Below are positions 10,070 to 23,984 of a stretch of 64,000 nt of DNA, piece by piece. Source of the stretch: Lepisosteus oculatus (Eukaryota; Chordata; Actinopteri; Semionotiformes; Lepisosteidae); NCBI RefSeq assembly GCF_040954835.1, contig NC_090711.1:9741501-9805500 (forward strand), given 5' to 3'. Positions within the stretch are counted from its first letter, which is position 1. Each line of letters begins with the position of its first letter. The notes under the pieces are model-generated. The model did not search any database, had not been told where the DNA came from, and saw nothing but the letters and a program-made list of their open reading frames with translations. The translations under genes and the position numbers were made by a program.

Positions 10070-13000
10070 ATGTTTCAGATGGGGTCAAAAATACTTCTTC
10101 TTCTTCTCTTGGCATTCCCATGCTCCCTTATCGGCTCAGTAGGTAAGAAAATATTTTTTTTTTGTATTTTAACGAACCCGAGTTCGGAAATAATCTGCGC
10201 CAGCTGTTACACCTAACTGGTGTAGTTGTGGCATCTTCAGCATGTATAGACGTGGCACAGTTGACCGGAGTTGTCAGTTTTAGAGCGTCTCCGCTTTCTG
10301 TTTGCAGCACTTTGCAGTTTTCTCACTGTTGGATAAATCAGCCTGGAGCCCGTGTGTTGTTATAGTAGTGAATTCGGAATAAGTTACCTCGATAACGTGA
10401 ATAAATAAACTGTATATGTTGCCTTTTCTCAAACATGTGCGCTCTTTCACAGCTGGTGGAACTTTTACTACATGGAGAAATTGAGCATGGAATAATGCCT
10501 ATTGTGTTTCAAGCTTAGATGCGCTTCAATCCCTCGCACAGTTTCCACTTTAATTTATTTTTTAGGGGGAATTCACAAAAGGAATCCGTTTTCTCCACTA
10601 AAACTTTCATTTGAGTTTGCGTCCCAGTTCAACAAAGTTCCCGAGGCGGTTTTTCTTTTTCCGGACAACTAGAAATGAAATGTTGTTAAAAACAAAGTAT
10701 CATTCTCGAAAGTTTTCTTCCAAGTAAGCATGTAAACTTAAATTGTTAGGGAGATTATAAACAAGGTACATTCACTTAAGATAAAAGTGAATAATATAAA
10801 ACAGGAAGTGCTGAAATATGAATGTGGTATCCACGTCGTACTGTATTTCATGTATTTGGATTTCCTAAATTAGATAACTTTCAGATGTACTACTTTGCTC
10901 GGCTGTTTTCATTCACTAGCTTTGGTGACGTGTCCTAAGAGAATGAAAGACTGGCTCCTCTGAGCTAACGCGGTTACTTTAGCTGCTACGAAATGTTACT
11001 GCTGCAAATCCACCAATTACACTGCACTTCACTGAATATAACAAGGAGTTCAGCTCGCGTACTAGACGCTGCGCGAAACCGGTTTATTGGTGTTTTATGG
11101 TGAATATACGTTTTGGGGTTGATCCTTATTCATTGACGCTCAACATCGAACCCCTGCGAACGAGCAGAAATGTTTTATTTCCATCCTGTAATGTGTGCAG
11201 ACGTTAAGATTGGGATTTCTGATCGTGTGGCAGACAATTTTAGCATCATTAAAACTGAATTGAATTCTGCATTCTGACCTGAGTTCCGTCTGAATTCATC
11301 TGTTTGTGTTATGAAACTTAAAGCAGTATTGGCGAACTACTCAGTGCCAATGATACAGATACATTTTCTTTCTTCCCTTGCTAATTGTAAAAAAAAAAAT
11401 ATAATTCCAATAAATGTATCTGGCATCTCCAACAGAACTGGGGTGTTCTGGGGGTGTAATGTGGATGGGCTCCAGATTTTTCCAAACAATGGGTTTCCGA
11501 TCTTTGAAGGAGCTGAAAGTTATAGAACGTTTTAATCAGAAAAAAAGTGAGTTAAGTGACGTAAGTAACACCTGAGATCCACTGAGCACCTGAAAGCAAT
11601 GAGGTCATGAGGACCAGGTTAGGTTAGCTCTTGTATGGCTGTCTCACGCGGTAGAAGTAACGCACTGTGCAGGGGAGAATTTACATTTGGAGTTATCGAA
11701 AGCATAACAGATCCCACAGCCTAAGATGAGACACTTGCATTTGTATCACTGTCTACAGTATCACACTGGCTATTGCCTATTACACTTGATCTGAGCCATT
11801 AGAAGTAATTGCTTGTCAAGTGCTTCCTTGTAAGTGCGTTTTTATTTTTGTGTCTGTGTGTGTGCCCTGCGTTGGACTGGTGTCCTACCCTGGATGTACC
11901 CCGCCTTGCACCCATTGGCATCCAGCTCCCCCACGACCCTGTACTGAAAGAAGGGGATAAAAAGCAGATGGAGTTGCCAAGTGTTAACTCCATTTTAAAA
12001 GACAGACTCATCGTACTCTAGAGTTGCCTCCTGCTGCCTCAACTTAAGCCTACTGGGGAGGGAATTCTGGGAAGCCTGCAGGATTGGCAAAGGTTGTTAG
12101 TGCTGATAATGGCTGATTCTGTTCCTCCTGTTTTCCCCTCTCTTGCACAGGACGGGTGTCAGCTGAAAGTGAGCCTCCGGGAGACGGAACTGCAGACTCT
12201 GTGGTAGATGAGGAGGAAGAGGAAGACGATGAAGAAGCCCTGGTAGAAGAGACTCACATCTCTGACGTAGGTGACAACCGGGTTCTTGGGCTGCCATGTA
12301 GCACCTGGTGAGCCATCATCCTGTCCAGTAGGACACTGTTACTAATATAAGGGATGGACAACAGCTGGAGACAGCTTGTTGGACCCCCAGTGAACAAGCA
12401 CATGACATCTTTAGCCAATGATCAGTCTTGAAAACCTGTCATTTAGCTCTCTGGTTGAATTAGATCAGCAATTTGTTTTCCTATACAGATGCTAATTTAA
12501 AGATCCATGTCTTAGAATTAAGATCCTAAAACCATTATTGGCTCCTAAAGGAACATGGCACAAGTATGAACTGGCCAACTATGTTTCTATGCCTGTCTCT
12601 AATAAGCTGCACATCATGTTCTAGTTCTCATTGAAGTTAACTGCTATATTGTGGGGTTTTCTGGTTGGTTTGATAGACTGTGTTGTGGTAGAAGTTTCCA
12701 AAGACTTCCCAAGAAGTGAGAGATGTCTTTCATTTGAGCACTGTTGAGGCATCACTTTGCCTTTAAAATTATATTCAGTATTGTTTCTGATTTTTATTAA
12801 TTTTAAAATATTTTATACTATACGTTAGACTATAAATCTCTTTAAAATGCACTTAGCACACTGCATTTCCACTAGATCACAGTTTAGCAAAGCCTATTCA
12901 TAAAAGGCTATAAAGTGTTCCTATCATCAATATTAATTAAAATAATTTAAAATATTGTAATTCTGATCATTGTAAGCTATATTTCCATTTTGTTAAATGT

Positions 13001-16000
13001 TGTGTCTAGTCTAGAAACTGTTGCGGTAACATCGCTTTAAAAAAAATGCCCAAAATGAGAAACACTAGGAATCTGTCCTGGTATATTCTTATTTTGACTT
13101 TAAGGTGTTTCCTGCTCTCTTGAGGCAAATATTCCCAATAAAATTGTGCACCTATGATGCTGCAGGTACTGTATCTTGAATTGAAGACATACACTATTGT
13201 ATATTTGGAAAGCTGAGATTTTATTATTGCTTTGTAATTTATGTCCTTCTGCACTGGAAACCATTGCTAGAAATGGGAATGATAATTGGTCAAAGGAATG
13301 AACCTCTGAAGGCTCTGATGTGCTGGTCACCGCAGTAGAAGAGGATCTGGATGTTTGTGCAGTACTGTAGGGAGGGTAGGGGGATTTCTGCCTGGTCTCT
13401 GTTGTGGCAAGCAGATCTTTACCCTTAGTGATTCCTTGCCCATACCCAGCATCAGCATGAAGGCTCAGTGTTTTTGTGTTCTGCATGTCAGCTCAGCTCC
13501 TGTGGCAGTGAGAATCCAGCCATGGTGTTTTTGACTTGATGCAAGGTGCAGGCCCTGCTGTTTTACTAGAATCCCGTGAGCTTGCCATGTGTGCTGTCGG
13601 TGAGAGCTGGGTCATGTCTGCTCTTACACCTCAGCTGTGCTGTTTGTGTTTGTGCTGCTCCGCCTGAAGCCTGAAAAGCAGATGGCCTGGCAGCGTGGGT
13701 TTCCGAAAGCACGCCTTGCTTGATCGCTCTGGCGCTGGTTGGGAGTTGTGGAGGTGATCTGAGTTACTCGCATGGCGGTTCAAAATCTGGCCTCGATAAG
13801 AAGCTGCTTTCAAAGTTAAAATAAAGCAAATGCATTCTCTCGTCCTCAAAACATTTTTCAGTCCCCCCCTCCCCCAGCCCCCCCAAAGGGGATCCGCATT
13901 CCCAATTTCTCAGACCAGTTATTAAATCTCAGTAACAAAATAGATTTTTAACTTTGTGAAGTATTGTAAGCCACCATGCTGTTGCAAATCCCTGGTCTCG
14001 CCACACACGAGTGCGAGAGTTTCCACGAATCGAAACGTGATGCAGCCCTTCCTGCTCACTAGTCACTGTGAAAACAAATGATGTACGGGTTGTGCAGCAG
14101 ACATTTCACTACAGAAAGTTTCCAATGTGATCTGGATGCAGAAATAACAAATATGTAGTATTTGTCAACAAAACCGTCTCGAATTTGGGAGCAACATTTC
14201 TATTGGATTTAAAGAGAGATATTCACAAGCCTGCTTCTTTACAGTGTAATAATTTTTGTTGCCTCGTTTTGAATTGCGGACAATGACGACAAATGGCGCT
14301 GCGCATACATGGACATTTTATCTTACTTTGTGGTGAAAATTGGAAGTTTTACAAGTTACCGTGTAACACCGAAATATAGAAATAGCATTACAGTTCCCCT
14401 TTACGTTTTTTCTTGTACCCCATTTCTTGTTGTATTTTGATCTGCAAATTTTTCAGTTTTAGAAGTGTGTTCAAAAAGACCTGGCCTGCTTGGAAGCTGT
14501 CGGTCACTGATGCTGCGAATCTGTAATTTACTCTGAGTGCCTGACTCTGTCTAGGACTCGGGAGATGAGCAGGACGATCCTGTGGAAGCTGCTGTGACCT
14601 CTCACCCCGATGTGGATACCACCATTATCTTTGTGAGTGGGGAAGGTAGGTGCCACTTCACTTGGTTGCTCTATGCTGCCCAGCGTCTGCGGTCTGCAAT
14701 GTTTTCAAGTATGACATGAAGTCCACACGCACAGGAAGTCACACTGCACGTTCATTGCTCTTCAGATGTAAAGATCCAGTAGATGCTGTACAGACAATTT
14801 GGACAAATTAAAAAATGAACTGTTGCGCAGAGTGTTTTATGTCTTGTAAGTGGGTGGTAAAATGTGCAAAAAGTAGCAGCATTGGATTACTTTTATAACT
14901 GTTGTGGTTGTCCTGGGGCAAAATGACAGCTTTGCATCCAGAGGAACAGCTCAAATTGGGCAAACTAGAATGTGACAAAGTTAGTTAGACAAAGTTAGAG
15001 TTCGATAATAATTTGTTTCCCCAACAAGTAAGATGGTTGTATCATGTCATTGCTTCATAACTGTAATAATAGCTGGAAAAGCAGCTGTAATAAATGTATT
15101 TCCCGAAGAGCCTCCTTGCTTGCTCCTTTGTGCTTCTTAGCGACTCCATTTCCACTGCGATAGACTTTTTCTATATTCAAATAAAATCTAGTTTAATTAA
15201 CTTCAAAGACGCGGCGCAATCCAGTGCTTTAGTGCTCTGAGACATCTTTAGAAAACTTTACATCTTTCCAGCACTGGCTCCAATTGTTTGTGAGATGGAG
15301 ATGATATAGAGCTTTCAGAAATGTAATTGTAATACTTGTCTTGTCTGTAATTGTAATACAAATTGTAATTTGTCTGATGATAGTTTACCCCTGTGTCTCG
15401 TTAATGGCCTCTTCAGTACAGCTCCGTTTTTTTTAAAGCTGCGGAAACAGTATGCTAAATGGCTGTTTATTTTGGTAAGCTTGGGTGTTCTTAATTTGAT
15501 GTCTGAATCCTGATGGCGTTCCAGAGTTCCCAGCCAATGAAATTGTGAAGTTCTTGGTGGGCTTCACCAATAAGGGCAGTCAAGACTTCACTGTCCAGTC
15601 ACTGGAGGCTTCCTTCCGGTATCCCCAGGACTACCAGTTCTACATTCAGAATGTGAGTCTGTCGCGTTGGCACTTTGCATCCCTCCTTGTGTTTCTGCCC
15701 TTCAGGCTGCCTCACATTCACTCTGCTTCGGTTGATACTCTGCTGCAGTTTCTGCTTAGAATATTTACAGCCCCAGCCAATACTTGCGAGAACACCATAC
15801 ACCTTGAACATTTCGAAGTTCAAAGACAGAGAATTGTCGAAGTGTCATGATATTACTTCAGCTCCAGCTGCTTCAGAAACTACAGGAAACAGCTGCCTGC
15901 TGTTTGCCAGCGGCATTTTTTCCCCCACATACTACACAGGATTCTAACAAATCAAGGAGACAATCCTTAATACTACAAACTGAAAGTCCATTTTCACCAC

Positions 16001-19000
16001 ATCTGATGCAAGCAATATGTTCATGTTGCAAGTAGGAATGAAAGAAAAAGACATTGCAGATGCCAGACACTAGCTGTTCCTGAACACCTTATTCCATTTG
16101 CGTATTTCCTGGGAAAGCAGCCCGAGTTTGTTTCAGATCCTGTAATTGGAAGCAGGTGTTCATTTCGAGAGAGCCCCTGAAATGTTCTGTGTTGCAGTTC
16201 ACAGTTCTGCCCCTGAACACGCTGGTCCAGCCCCAGAGACAGGCGTCCTTTGAGTACTCCTTTATCCCCGCGCTGCCCATGGCTGGACGCCCCTTCGGAC
16301 TGGTCATCCTGCTCAACTACCAGGACAGTGAGGTGAGGGAGTGAGGCCCACTTCATGCTTCTGCAGTTCACTGTGGTGATGGTCGCTCCTGATTGCAAAA
16401 GGGGCCGCAGTCCTGCCAATTTAATGAGCAAATGTAATATCCTCAAAGCCTGCCGGCCTGGATCCTGTGGGAATCGGTGCCAGATAAGTCAATATTCAAT
16501 TCAATGGTGTAATTAAGATGCAGAGATGGAATAAATATCAAAAGAGCCATTGGCATTCCAGCATCACTGCACAGGCATTCACTGAGCCCTCGCAAATGAC
16601 ACTTAAGCACAGCTGCTACAAAGCAGATCTGACCTGCAGAGGAGAGGCAAGGAGACGAAAGACAGGTTTGCTGTAGGAAATTTCTGTAACTGTTTGATAG
16701 GTGTGATGATAAATGTTGCCTTCCAGATATACAAAATCGAGCACAAGCTAATGAAATTTTCAATATTGCAGAAAGTACCAGTTCCCAGATTTCACCTAAG
16801 GACACAAGCGAAATTTAATCGTGCCCAAAGTTTGTGTTTCTGTTAATATAAGTACGCCCAAAGGTTCGCACAAACTGTGATACTGTACATAATGAAATTC
16901 GTCTAAGGCGTTTTTTCCTGAGCTACCATTGCATAGTTTGAAGACTTTAATATTTTTAGAAGAAAGGACTTGGGGCCTTATAGTTAATAAGAGGAAGGAA
17001 ATTGCACACCCAAATGATGGATCTCAGTCCAAAATGTTGTTTTTCACTTTTGCTTGCATCTCATGGTCCCCTCAGAGCAAACATTAAATACATCATTTTA
17101 AATGTTTTGGACAAAGATCACAGTTTGTGGCGTTGGGTTGTTTAAAGGGTGTAGTTGGGGTGTCTTAGGACACAGTCGGTCATTGTTGAGCTTGTGAGTG
17201 ACGTGAATGGCGTCTTCTCTCTGGCCCAGGGCAATGTCTTCCAGAGTGCCATATTCAACCAGACAGTCACCATCACCGAGCTGGAGGAAGGTCTGGATGG
17301 AGAAACGTAAGCTCTTTCCCCAGCTGCAACAGCTTTGTCCTCAGCTTTCCTGGTTGTTGATTTCTTTTAATTTTTTATTTTAAGAGAACTGATGAAACTT
17401 TTTAAATACAGATGACATTGCACAACAATTCTTTTATAATACCAATTTACCAATATACATCACACATGAAACTTTAGCCTGTTCTTATCTGTTCCTTAAA
17501 TATTTTACAATTATTTTACTTCTAACAAAACTATATACAGTACAGTATATACAGTTATTCTGTATCTCAACCAAATCAGACTGTAACAGCATAATGTATT
17601 TAACCCATCTAGACAAATATTTGACAAATTTGTTCGTCTGTAATTTAAGTAAAAATTATAATTTTTCCATTATGTAAACTTCATTTATTATTTCAATCCA
17701 CCCGTTCATTGTTGGTTAATCTGGGAGAATCCACCTTCTTGTTGTAGTCTTTTTACAAACAGATATGTATCAGTAATACTTTAGTGAAAATCCAGCTTGC
17801 CAAAATTAGAACCTCAAATGTAAAAGGTTTAATTCCTTTCTAATATTCTCTAGGTCCCCATGTTAATCGGTCCAGAAAAGCCTTATTTCAGGGCATTCCC
17901 AGAACATACTGGTCTTGCATATCGAATGGCATACTAGAAATAAACCCTTAGGAATGTAGGAAGGATGTCTTTCCTGCACCATCTTGTCTCCTAAAAGAAA
18001 GATATGGTTTGGTTCACGAGATCCCAGTACAGGGTTGGTGTGGGGTATATATGCCAACAGTTTGTGGCACTCTGGGACACGCAGGTTTTGCGTCATGGCA
18101 GTTGGCATGATTAAATCTTTACAGAAGGAGATTTATCCGGAGGGCTACACTGACAACTGTAAATGGAAAGTCCTCCAAATGTCCTCGTGTTCTGTGACTA
18201 GAATAAAAATAAACAAAATCTTTAAAAAGCTGCAAATTTCAGATCTAAAAGGCTTCCAGACAGATCCAAAACCAGGGGTTTGAGAGTTCAGGCCCTTTGT
18301 GTTTTGATGGTTTTGTAATGCTTAGACCAGAACTCGCACATTCAAATGCTATGTGTATGAAGCCTTATCAATTCTGCAGCCTTGTGACTGAAGAATAGTA
18401 CAGTACATCTTCCTGTGTTCTCTCTACAGGGTGTTCATGTATGTGTTCCTGTCTGGACTTGTGGCGCTCATCTTGTTTGGGCTTTACCAGGTGCTGGAGT
18501 CCAGGACGGTATGTATTCTGGTGTTTAGATTTGATGGAAAGCAGGAGCTTGAGAGTGCTCCAGAGTGCTGCACCAATGAAGGCAGCAAATGTCATTTCAC
18601 TTAACTGTATCAATCAAAGTGGCCTAGTGGTCCACGTTGCTACCCTGCGGGGGCCCTAGGTTCAACTTCAGAACTGGGGTGCTGTCTGTGTGGAGTTTGT
18701 TTCCACCCCCCATGTGTATGTGGGTTTCCTCCAGGTGCTCCGGTTTCCTTCCACGCGTCTAAAAACATACTGGTAGGTTAATTGGCTTCTGGAAACATTG
18801 GCCCTGGTGTGTATGCATTTGATCTGTATGTATCTGTCTGTGCCCTGCGATGGACAACCTAACCTTGTGACCATTGCTTGTCGGGATAGGCTCCAACCCT
18901 GAAATGGACAAAGAAAATGGATGGATGGTATCAATCAAAGGTTAGGACCAAGATTTTGTATTCCTCAGTATCGTATTTGTCCACATTTCAGACAGGAGTA

Positions 19001-20874
19001 TGGCGATATTAATCAAGCTGCATCTCAGAATGGTGAAAATGGCCATTAGTAGCTTGACCCTGTGCCTGTGTTTTGCAGAGGAAGAGAGTCCCGGGGAAGG
19101 TGGAGACAGGCACAGGCGGTCTGAACGACGTGGACATCAGCTGGATTCCCCAGGAGACCCTCAACGTCATGAGTGAGTACCTGGGCCGAACTCGAGCTCT
19201 TCAGACGGCAGGGGCGGTGTTCTCTAATGTCTCTGTATCGGAGTGGACAAGCGTGAAGCAGTCTACAGGAGAAGGGTGATTCAGAAAACAGCAAGCTTCA
19301 CAAGAAAGGAAATGCCAGAGACCATTTCATTTAAAGTCCGGTAGCTAAACGATACACCCCACGATATTCCATTGCCTGGAAGTATTTTTAAAATGATCGA
19401 GGAATAGTTTGTGTATTGCTGTTTTTTATGCATCAGCTGTCAGGTTTTGTCATCCATTCAGTCTAGTGAACAGTATAAAGTTTGGCTTATGAGTAGGACC
19501 ATTAATTAAAGCTGAAACTGTGAATATGGGAAGAATTCCCTCCTCTTTCGTCATAAATCCCACAGGGTTTATGAATCAAAGGATTTCTTGGGGCTGTTTT
19601 TCAGCTTTAACTATGAAGCAGCTCACTATAAATCTAACGCTTGGAAAACAAAGTCTGGGTCAATAGAATAATTTTCCTGCAATCTTAGAAGGGAAGCTGC
19701 AACGCTATGTTTATATTTCTGGGTTAGAAAGAATCAGCATTGATGAGTGCATTTCAAACCACAATGGAAGTTTAATGTACACAGTAACTTGTAAAACCTC
19801 CAATTTACATCATAACATTTACAAAGCTTCCAGGTATGGGCAGCGCCATATTCTGCCATTCAGAATAAAGCAACAAAACCTCCAGTGAGGTAAAGCAGCC
19901 TTATTCCATTGTAAGGAAGCAGGCTTGTGAATGCATGTCTTTTAATCCAATATTAATATTGCTCTCAACTTCAAGATGGTTTTGCTGACAAATATTTTTT
20001 ACTTGTTAACTCCATGTTTATTTGTAATTTTGAAAAAAAAAATTATATGCCATCAATTCATTTATTTTGTTACTGAGATTTCATTGCCACTCTGAGAAAC
20101 GGGCCTGCAGTTCCCCTTAAATGCTGAGCACCAACATCTTTAATTTACTTCAAGAGAGCACGAGTAAGGATGACGGCACTCTGTAGTCCTCAACATGAGC
20201 TACAAGTAGCAGCAATTTCAGTGGCTCTCTGTGTTGCCTTCTCTGTTATGCAAGGTTTATGAATTGTCTTCAGTGGGAATATGAAGGCTTGTTATGTGTT
20301 AACCTTATAGTGATTACCCATTGTGACAGGGGTGGTCTGCAGTCGGCGGGTGTAGGACTGTGTAATGGGGCTGCTTGGATTGCTGTTACATGTCATCCAG
20401 ATGGGGGCAGCTCTTCAGTGCTGGATGAAGTGGGTCCCCTCCTATTCGAAAAGCATATTGGGATCCTGCAAGGAACTTTAAATCAAGACATAAGCTTTGG
20501 CCAGTGTACAACTTTGATTCATTTAGCAGAGAAACACGTATTTCTGGTCCTGAAAGCCTGCAGAGTTTGTGGCTTCCATTATAAAGCATCTCTAAATTAC
20601 TTTGGTGAAGAAACAGCCTGCTTAAATAGTTCTGCTGGGACTGGTTTACTGGATCAGTGTGGTGTAATATAGCAGAAAAATAAAGTCAAGAGGGTTTTCC
20701 TGGGCTTTGGCACTGTCAGCGCTCTTGTTAGTGGAAAGTAAAGTGCTGGATATTGAACAATATGCATTTGCTAAGAGTCTCAAACTGCCTTGAACTCTTT
20801 TCCCCACAGACAAGGCCTCCCCAAAAGCTTCTCCCCGAAAGCGGACCAAGAGAGCAGCCGGAACGGATCAGTAA
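10070..20874 (+). CDS. ssr1: Translocon-associated protein subunit alpha (TRAP-alpha, SSR1), complete
   Basis: Nine coding exons: 10070-10142, 12151-12266, 14555-14645, 15525-15652, 16198-16332, 17230-17306, 18430-18508, 19079-19172 and 20810-20874. They sum to 858 nt, 285 residues plus stop (human 286). All splice sites are GT-AG and all phases agree. The product is an ER membrane protein of the Sec61-associated TRAP complex, which helps nascent chains into the ER. Domains: signal peptide (about 1-23), a highly acidic luminal segment (about 44-75, with runs of Glu/Asp), and a conserved luminal domain (about 90-205) with [32 protein letters not shown] and [12 protein letters not shown]. Sequons are at Asn136-Phe-Thr (spanning the exon 4/5 junction) and Asn191-Gln-Thr. 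One membrane helix lies at about 208-231, followed by a basic cytosolic tail with [13 protein letters not shown] and a Lys/Arg-rich end. The start fits because the next exon joins in phase and a signal peptide follows at once. Identification is firm. Confidence 0.97.
11842..11970 (+). mobile_element. SINE/L2-type 3' fragment in ssr1 intron 1
   Basis: TGTGTCTGTGTGTGTGCCCT, GCGTTGGACTGGTGTCCTAC and CCTGGATGTACCCCGCCTTG are the conserved 3' body of fish tRNA-headed SINEs. The tRNA head is missing. Confidence 0.65.
18612..18930 (+). mobile_element. Near full-length tRNA-headed SINE in ssr1 intron 7
   Basis: A tRNA-like head (GTGGCCTAGTGGTCCACG) with a degenerate B box (AGGTTCAACTTC) leads into the conserved body (TGGGTTTCCTCCAGGTGCTC, GGTAGGTTAATTGGCTTCTG, GCCCTGCGATGGACAACC). 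It ends in a GGATGG tail. Confidence 0.75.
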
Positions 20875-22590
20875 ACACCCCCCACCCCCCCGCCATTGTG
20901 CGTATACACTCTCCCATCCCTCTGCCCCGTTGTGTGGAGAGACCGGGGGAACTGCCATTCAACCCACCCCAAAAAATGACCTGACCAGCCCACCCTGCCC
21001 CCACTGCCAGAGAACTTTGTAATCTGTCCCCAACTCACGAATCCTTCTCCCACGCCAAGGCCTCCTGACGAAAGCGCCTGTTGTGCTGGTCAGATGGAGA
21101 TCAGTACGTGCGTGGCTCATGCACACAGTAATATGGGAAAGGTGGCAGGTGCATTTCTGTGTAAGTATACCAGCAAGGCTTACTGAGAGGGGAGTCTGTT
21201 CAGATTTCATCACCTGTATGTCCAGAGGATAGACCTTGCTTTTTCCTGGAGTGCGTTTTTTTAATACTCTCTACACTGGTATTGCTTTTGAATATTTGTT
21301 TTCCGTTTGGATCGACAAAACTTCAATTTGCTAAAGCAGCCAGGTCAATGGTATCCCAAAGGTGCATTTTTAAAAAGCTTTGCTTTGGCGTGGTTTTGAA
21401 TAATAGAAACGCAGAAAGTAGTTTTCAAAATTCCTGTTTTTTTTTCCCTCTCCTGAGGTTATGGGCCTGTTTCTGCCTTTTTGAATTACGATGCCCATTT
21501 CATTTTTGCTCAAGAGATATTAACAAAAATTGAATGGCTGATCTTTCTGTGTGATTAGATACCATTATAAATATCCTGCTCTGGTCATGGGCAGAAGTCT
21601 TCCATGTGTTCTAGACCACAGTGGGTACAATGACCGTGAACCGTGACCCTGAAGGCAGCTATTCATTCTTGCACGGAGTCAAAAACACTTTATAATCTCG
21701 ACACACAGGAATCAGGTTATTTCTTCGTTCCACTCTTGCTGTTTATCAGCTTTACATGGTTAATGCACATGACTGACTTTTTTTCCTGTTTAAGCAAGTG
21801 TTTGACAGTCCACTCAGTATGTGTTAGCCTGCTTTTTTGGCAGAGTTTTTCTTTCAATCAAATGTAAACTTAGACTGACATTTGCGCAGGTCCAACTCTT
21901 TGTATTTCCGGCTTCTGTCTGCTCTGTTCTCCACAGGACTGTGTTAAGCCATTCTGCTTAAGCCATTTTCTTCAACACTATTAATACAAGTGGTATGGTT
22001 CTTTTTTTAAGTTGTTGAGACTCTTTTAATTCTCTAAAATGAGTAAAGAGGTATTTTGATTGGCAGTCGTGGCATTGTAAAATGAGGCTTTTATTCCCAG
22101 TCTGTTATGTGGCAGTGTATCAGTTCAGGGAAATGATTGGAAAGCAGTCCACGCTGCAGGGACCATAAAACTAGTTCTGTTCTGAATAGAAAGGTCACGT
22201 TGAGAAAATAAGTTTGCCTCAGCTCAGATTAAAACTCTCTCGAATTCACGGAGATGAGTGACAATCTTAGTGCAATTCCACTAAGCACACATTCTTCTTC
22301 ACCAAGATACATACCCCACTGTTTTGAAACTGCCATTTTGTTTTGTGAATGTGCCAGATGATGTAACTTTCAGCTGAGCAGCTGGAGAATATAGTACATC
22401 AAACTCTTTAACGGTTTGTGATCAGTTATTCTTATCCACAAATATTAATCTGGTGCAGTCCAGTGATCTGACACTAAGTTCTCAATCAAATGAGAAATGT
22501 GGTGTTCCTCCGACAGTGTTAAGGTTGTTTGGTCAAGTGGCATGTGGTGTGTTCAGTCTTTCAATAAAGAAAGAGTCAATGTATCTTTGT
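20875..22590 (+). other. ssr1: Probable ssr1 3' UTR
   Basis: No further coding potential follows the stop codon. The first well-placed AATAAA with a T/GT-rich downstream stretch is at 22563-22568, so the message probably ends near 22585-22590. The extent is inferred. Confidence 0.5.
22563..22568 (+). terminator. ssr1: Candidate poly(A) signal for ssr1
   Basis: Canonical AATAAA followed by TATCTTTGTCTT, a plausible downstream GU/U-rich element. Confidence 0.5.
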
Positions 22591-23980
22591 CTTATTAATC
22601 CTGTCCTTTGGTTTCACTTGCAGTTATTCTTTAAAAAGTACAGGTTTCACACACACCCTAATATCCTCTATAGCTGAAATCACAGCCAGTTGAAGAGCTG
22701 AGCTAGAGACTAGAAATGTTCCTGTACCACCAGTCCACAGGGTGGCACCATATATTCCTTTTCGCAGCCCTGTCTAACATTATTGCGTTTTTAATCTTTA
22801 TATTATAGGCAATAGTGTCTGTTCCGCTGAATCAGTACGATACGCTTGCGACGTGAGATGTTCCAGAAATTAGGCTCAGTAACAGCACTGATATTTACAG
22901 TAGGCACCTGGTTATTCACGGGTAAAATGTGATTTTAATACATGTTAATTTTAGAGACCGAAATTTGGCCCGTTACTGGAATATTAAGCGCTTCAGTTGC
23001 GCGAACCACCAAGTGGTTGCCTTCATTAAATCTGACCTGTTAAATCTAGGGTTACGTGGATCTGCGTTTTCTGAAGACGCAGATTAAATAAACCTAATTA
23101 AAACTCACCATGCAAAGGTATAACTTCTTAGTCAGTTATACTCTAACAACCAAATTCAGGAGTCCTCGCATCCTCTCTTAAAGCTCAAAAGGGTGTTGGT
23201 GGGAAACTAGCCCTGCGGTAAGGGGACAAGGGAGTTGGGTTAAATGGATCGCAGTCTTCTGGTTTTCTGCGCTGTGCACGGATAGACAACCATGTGAAAG
23301 CGGACTCCCGTGCTCTGCAGAACGGATTCTTCAACTTGAAGCCCGAGAAGTGCCCGCAGTTCAGGAGTAACACTATATCCAGACTATTTATCTCGGCTCC
23401 TTCGAGAGGGCAGTAAAGACTCGATGGCTCTACTGAGATTACGAATGTGACCAGTCTGTAATTGGTCACGGTCCTGTTGGAAAATTAATGTTGGTAAAAA
23501 AAAACTTATTTTAGCAACAAACCCATTATTCGAACAAGCTCCGCTTCACACCTCTGCGTAACGTCTGGAACAAGACAAGAATCTGTCTCTGCTTACCCGA
23601 ATCCCTAAATATCACAAATGTAATTTACACGCACTATCTTTGGCTTTTACGCGACTAAGAGCAGAGAACGAGCAGTTACAATTAAATAAGCTTCTACTGT
23701 ATGTCTAACCACTGCAGTGCATAGATTCTGGAACTAAAATAAGAAACTGCGTACGAAAATACTTCGTTTAACATAAATAAAATCACCGTCTCTTTTCTCT
23801 TTAAACTATGGAAAAGATGTAGGCGCAATTCCGATACAATCTAAGCTACATCATACAAAATGCAAAGCGCTTAGCTGTCTCGTTGTGTATGTGATCTAAA
23901 ACATGCCATTGTGTTAAAGCGGCTTCAATAAGCAGCAACACGAGTTCAGCGGGTGAACGTTCCGTTCTGCCACCTCTTAC
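22591..23980. other. Intergenic stretch between ssr1 and the neuritin gene
   Basis: No exon or recognisable repeat. CpG dinucleotides become more frequent from about 23150 towards the neuritin promoter. Confidence 0.4.
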
Positions 23981-23984
23981 ATTT

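Noticed and set aside
11853..11960. Open frames over the SINE copies (for example 11.8, 18.7, 29.7, 31.9, 36.0 and 48.4 kb) as small proteins
   Set aside because: The same peptide-like strings recur because the same SINE recurs. They are not genes.
20259..20672. 137-codon plus-strand open frame in the last intron of ssr1
   Set aside because: No recognisable domain, no splice context, and it lies wholly within an intron bounded by well-supported ssr1 exons. Probably chance.
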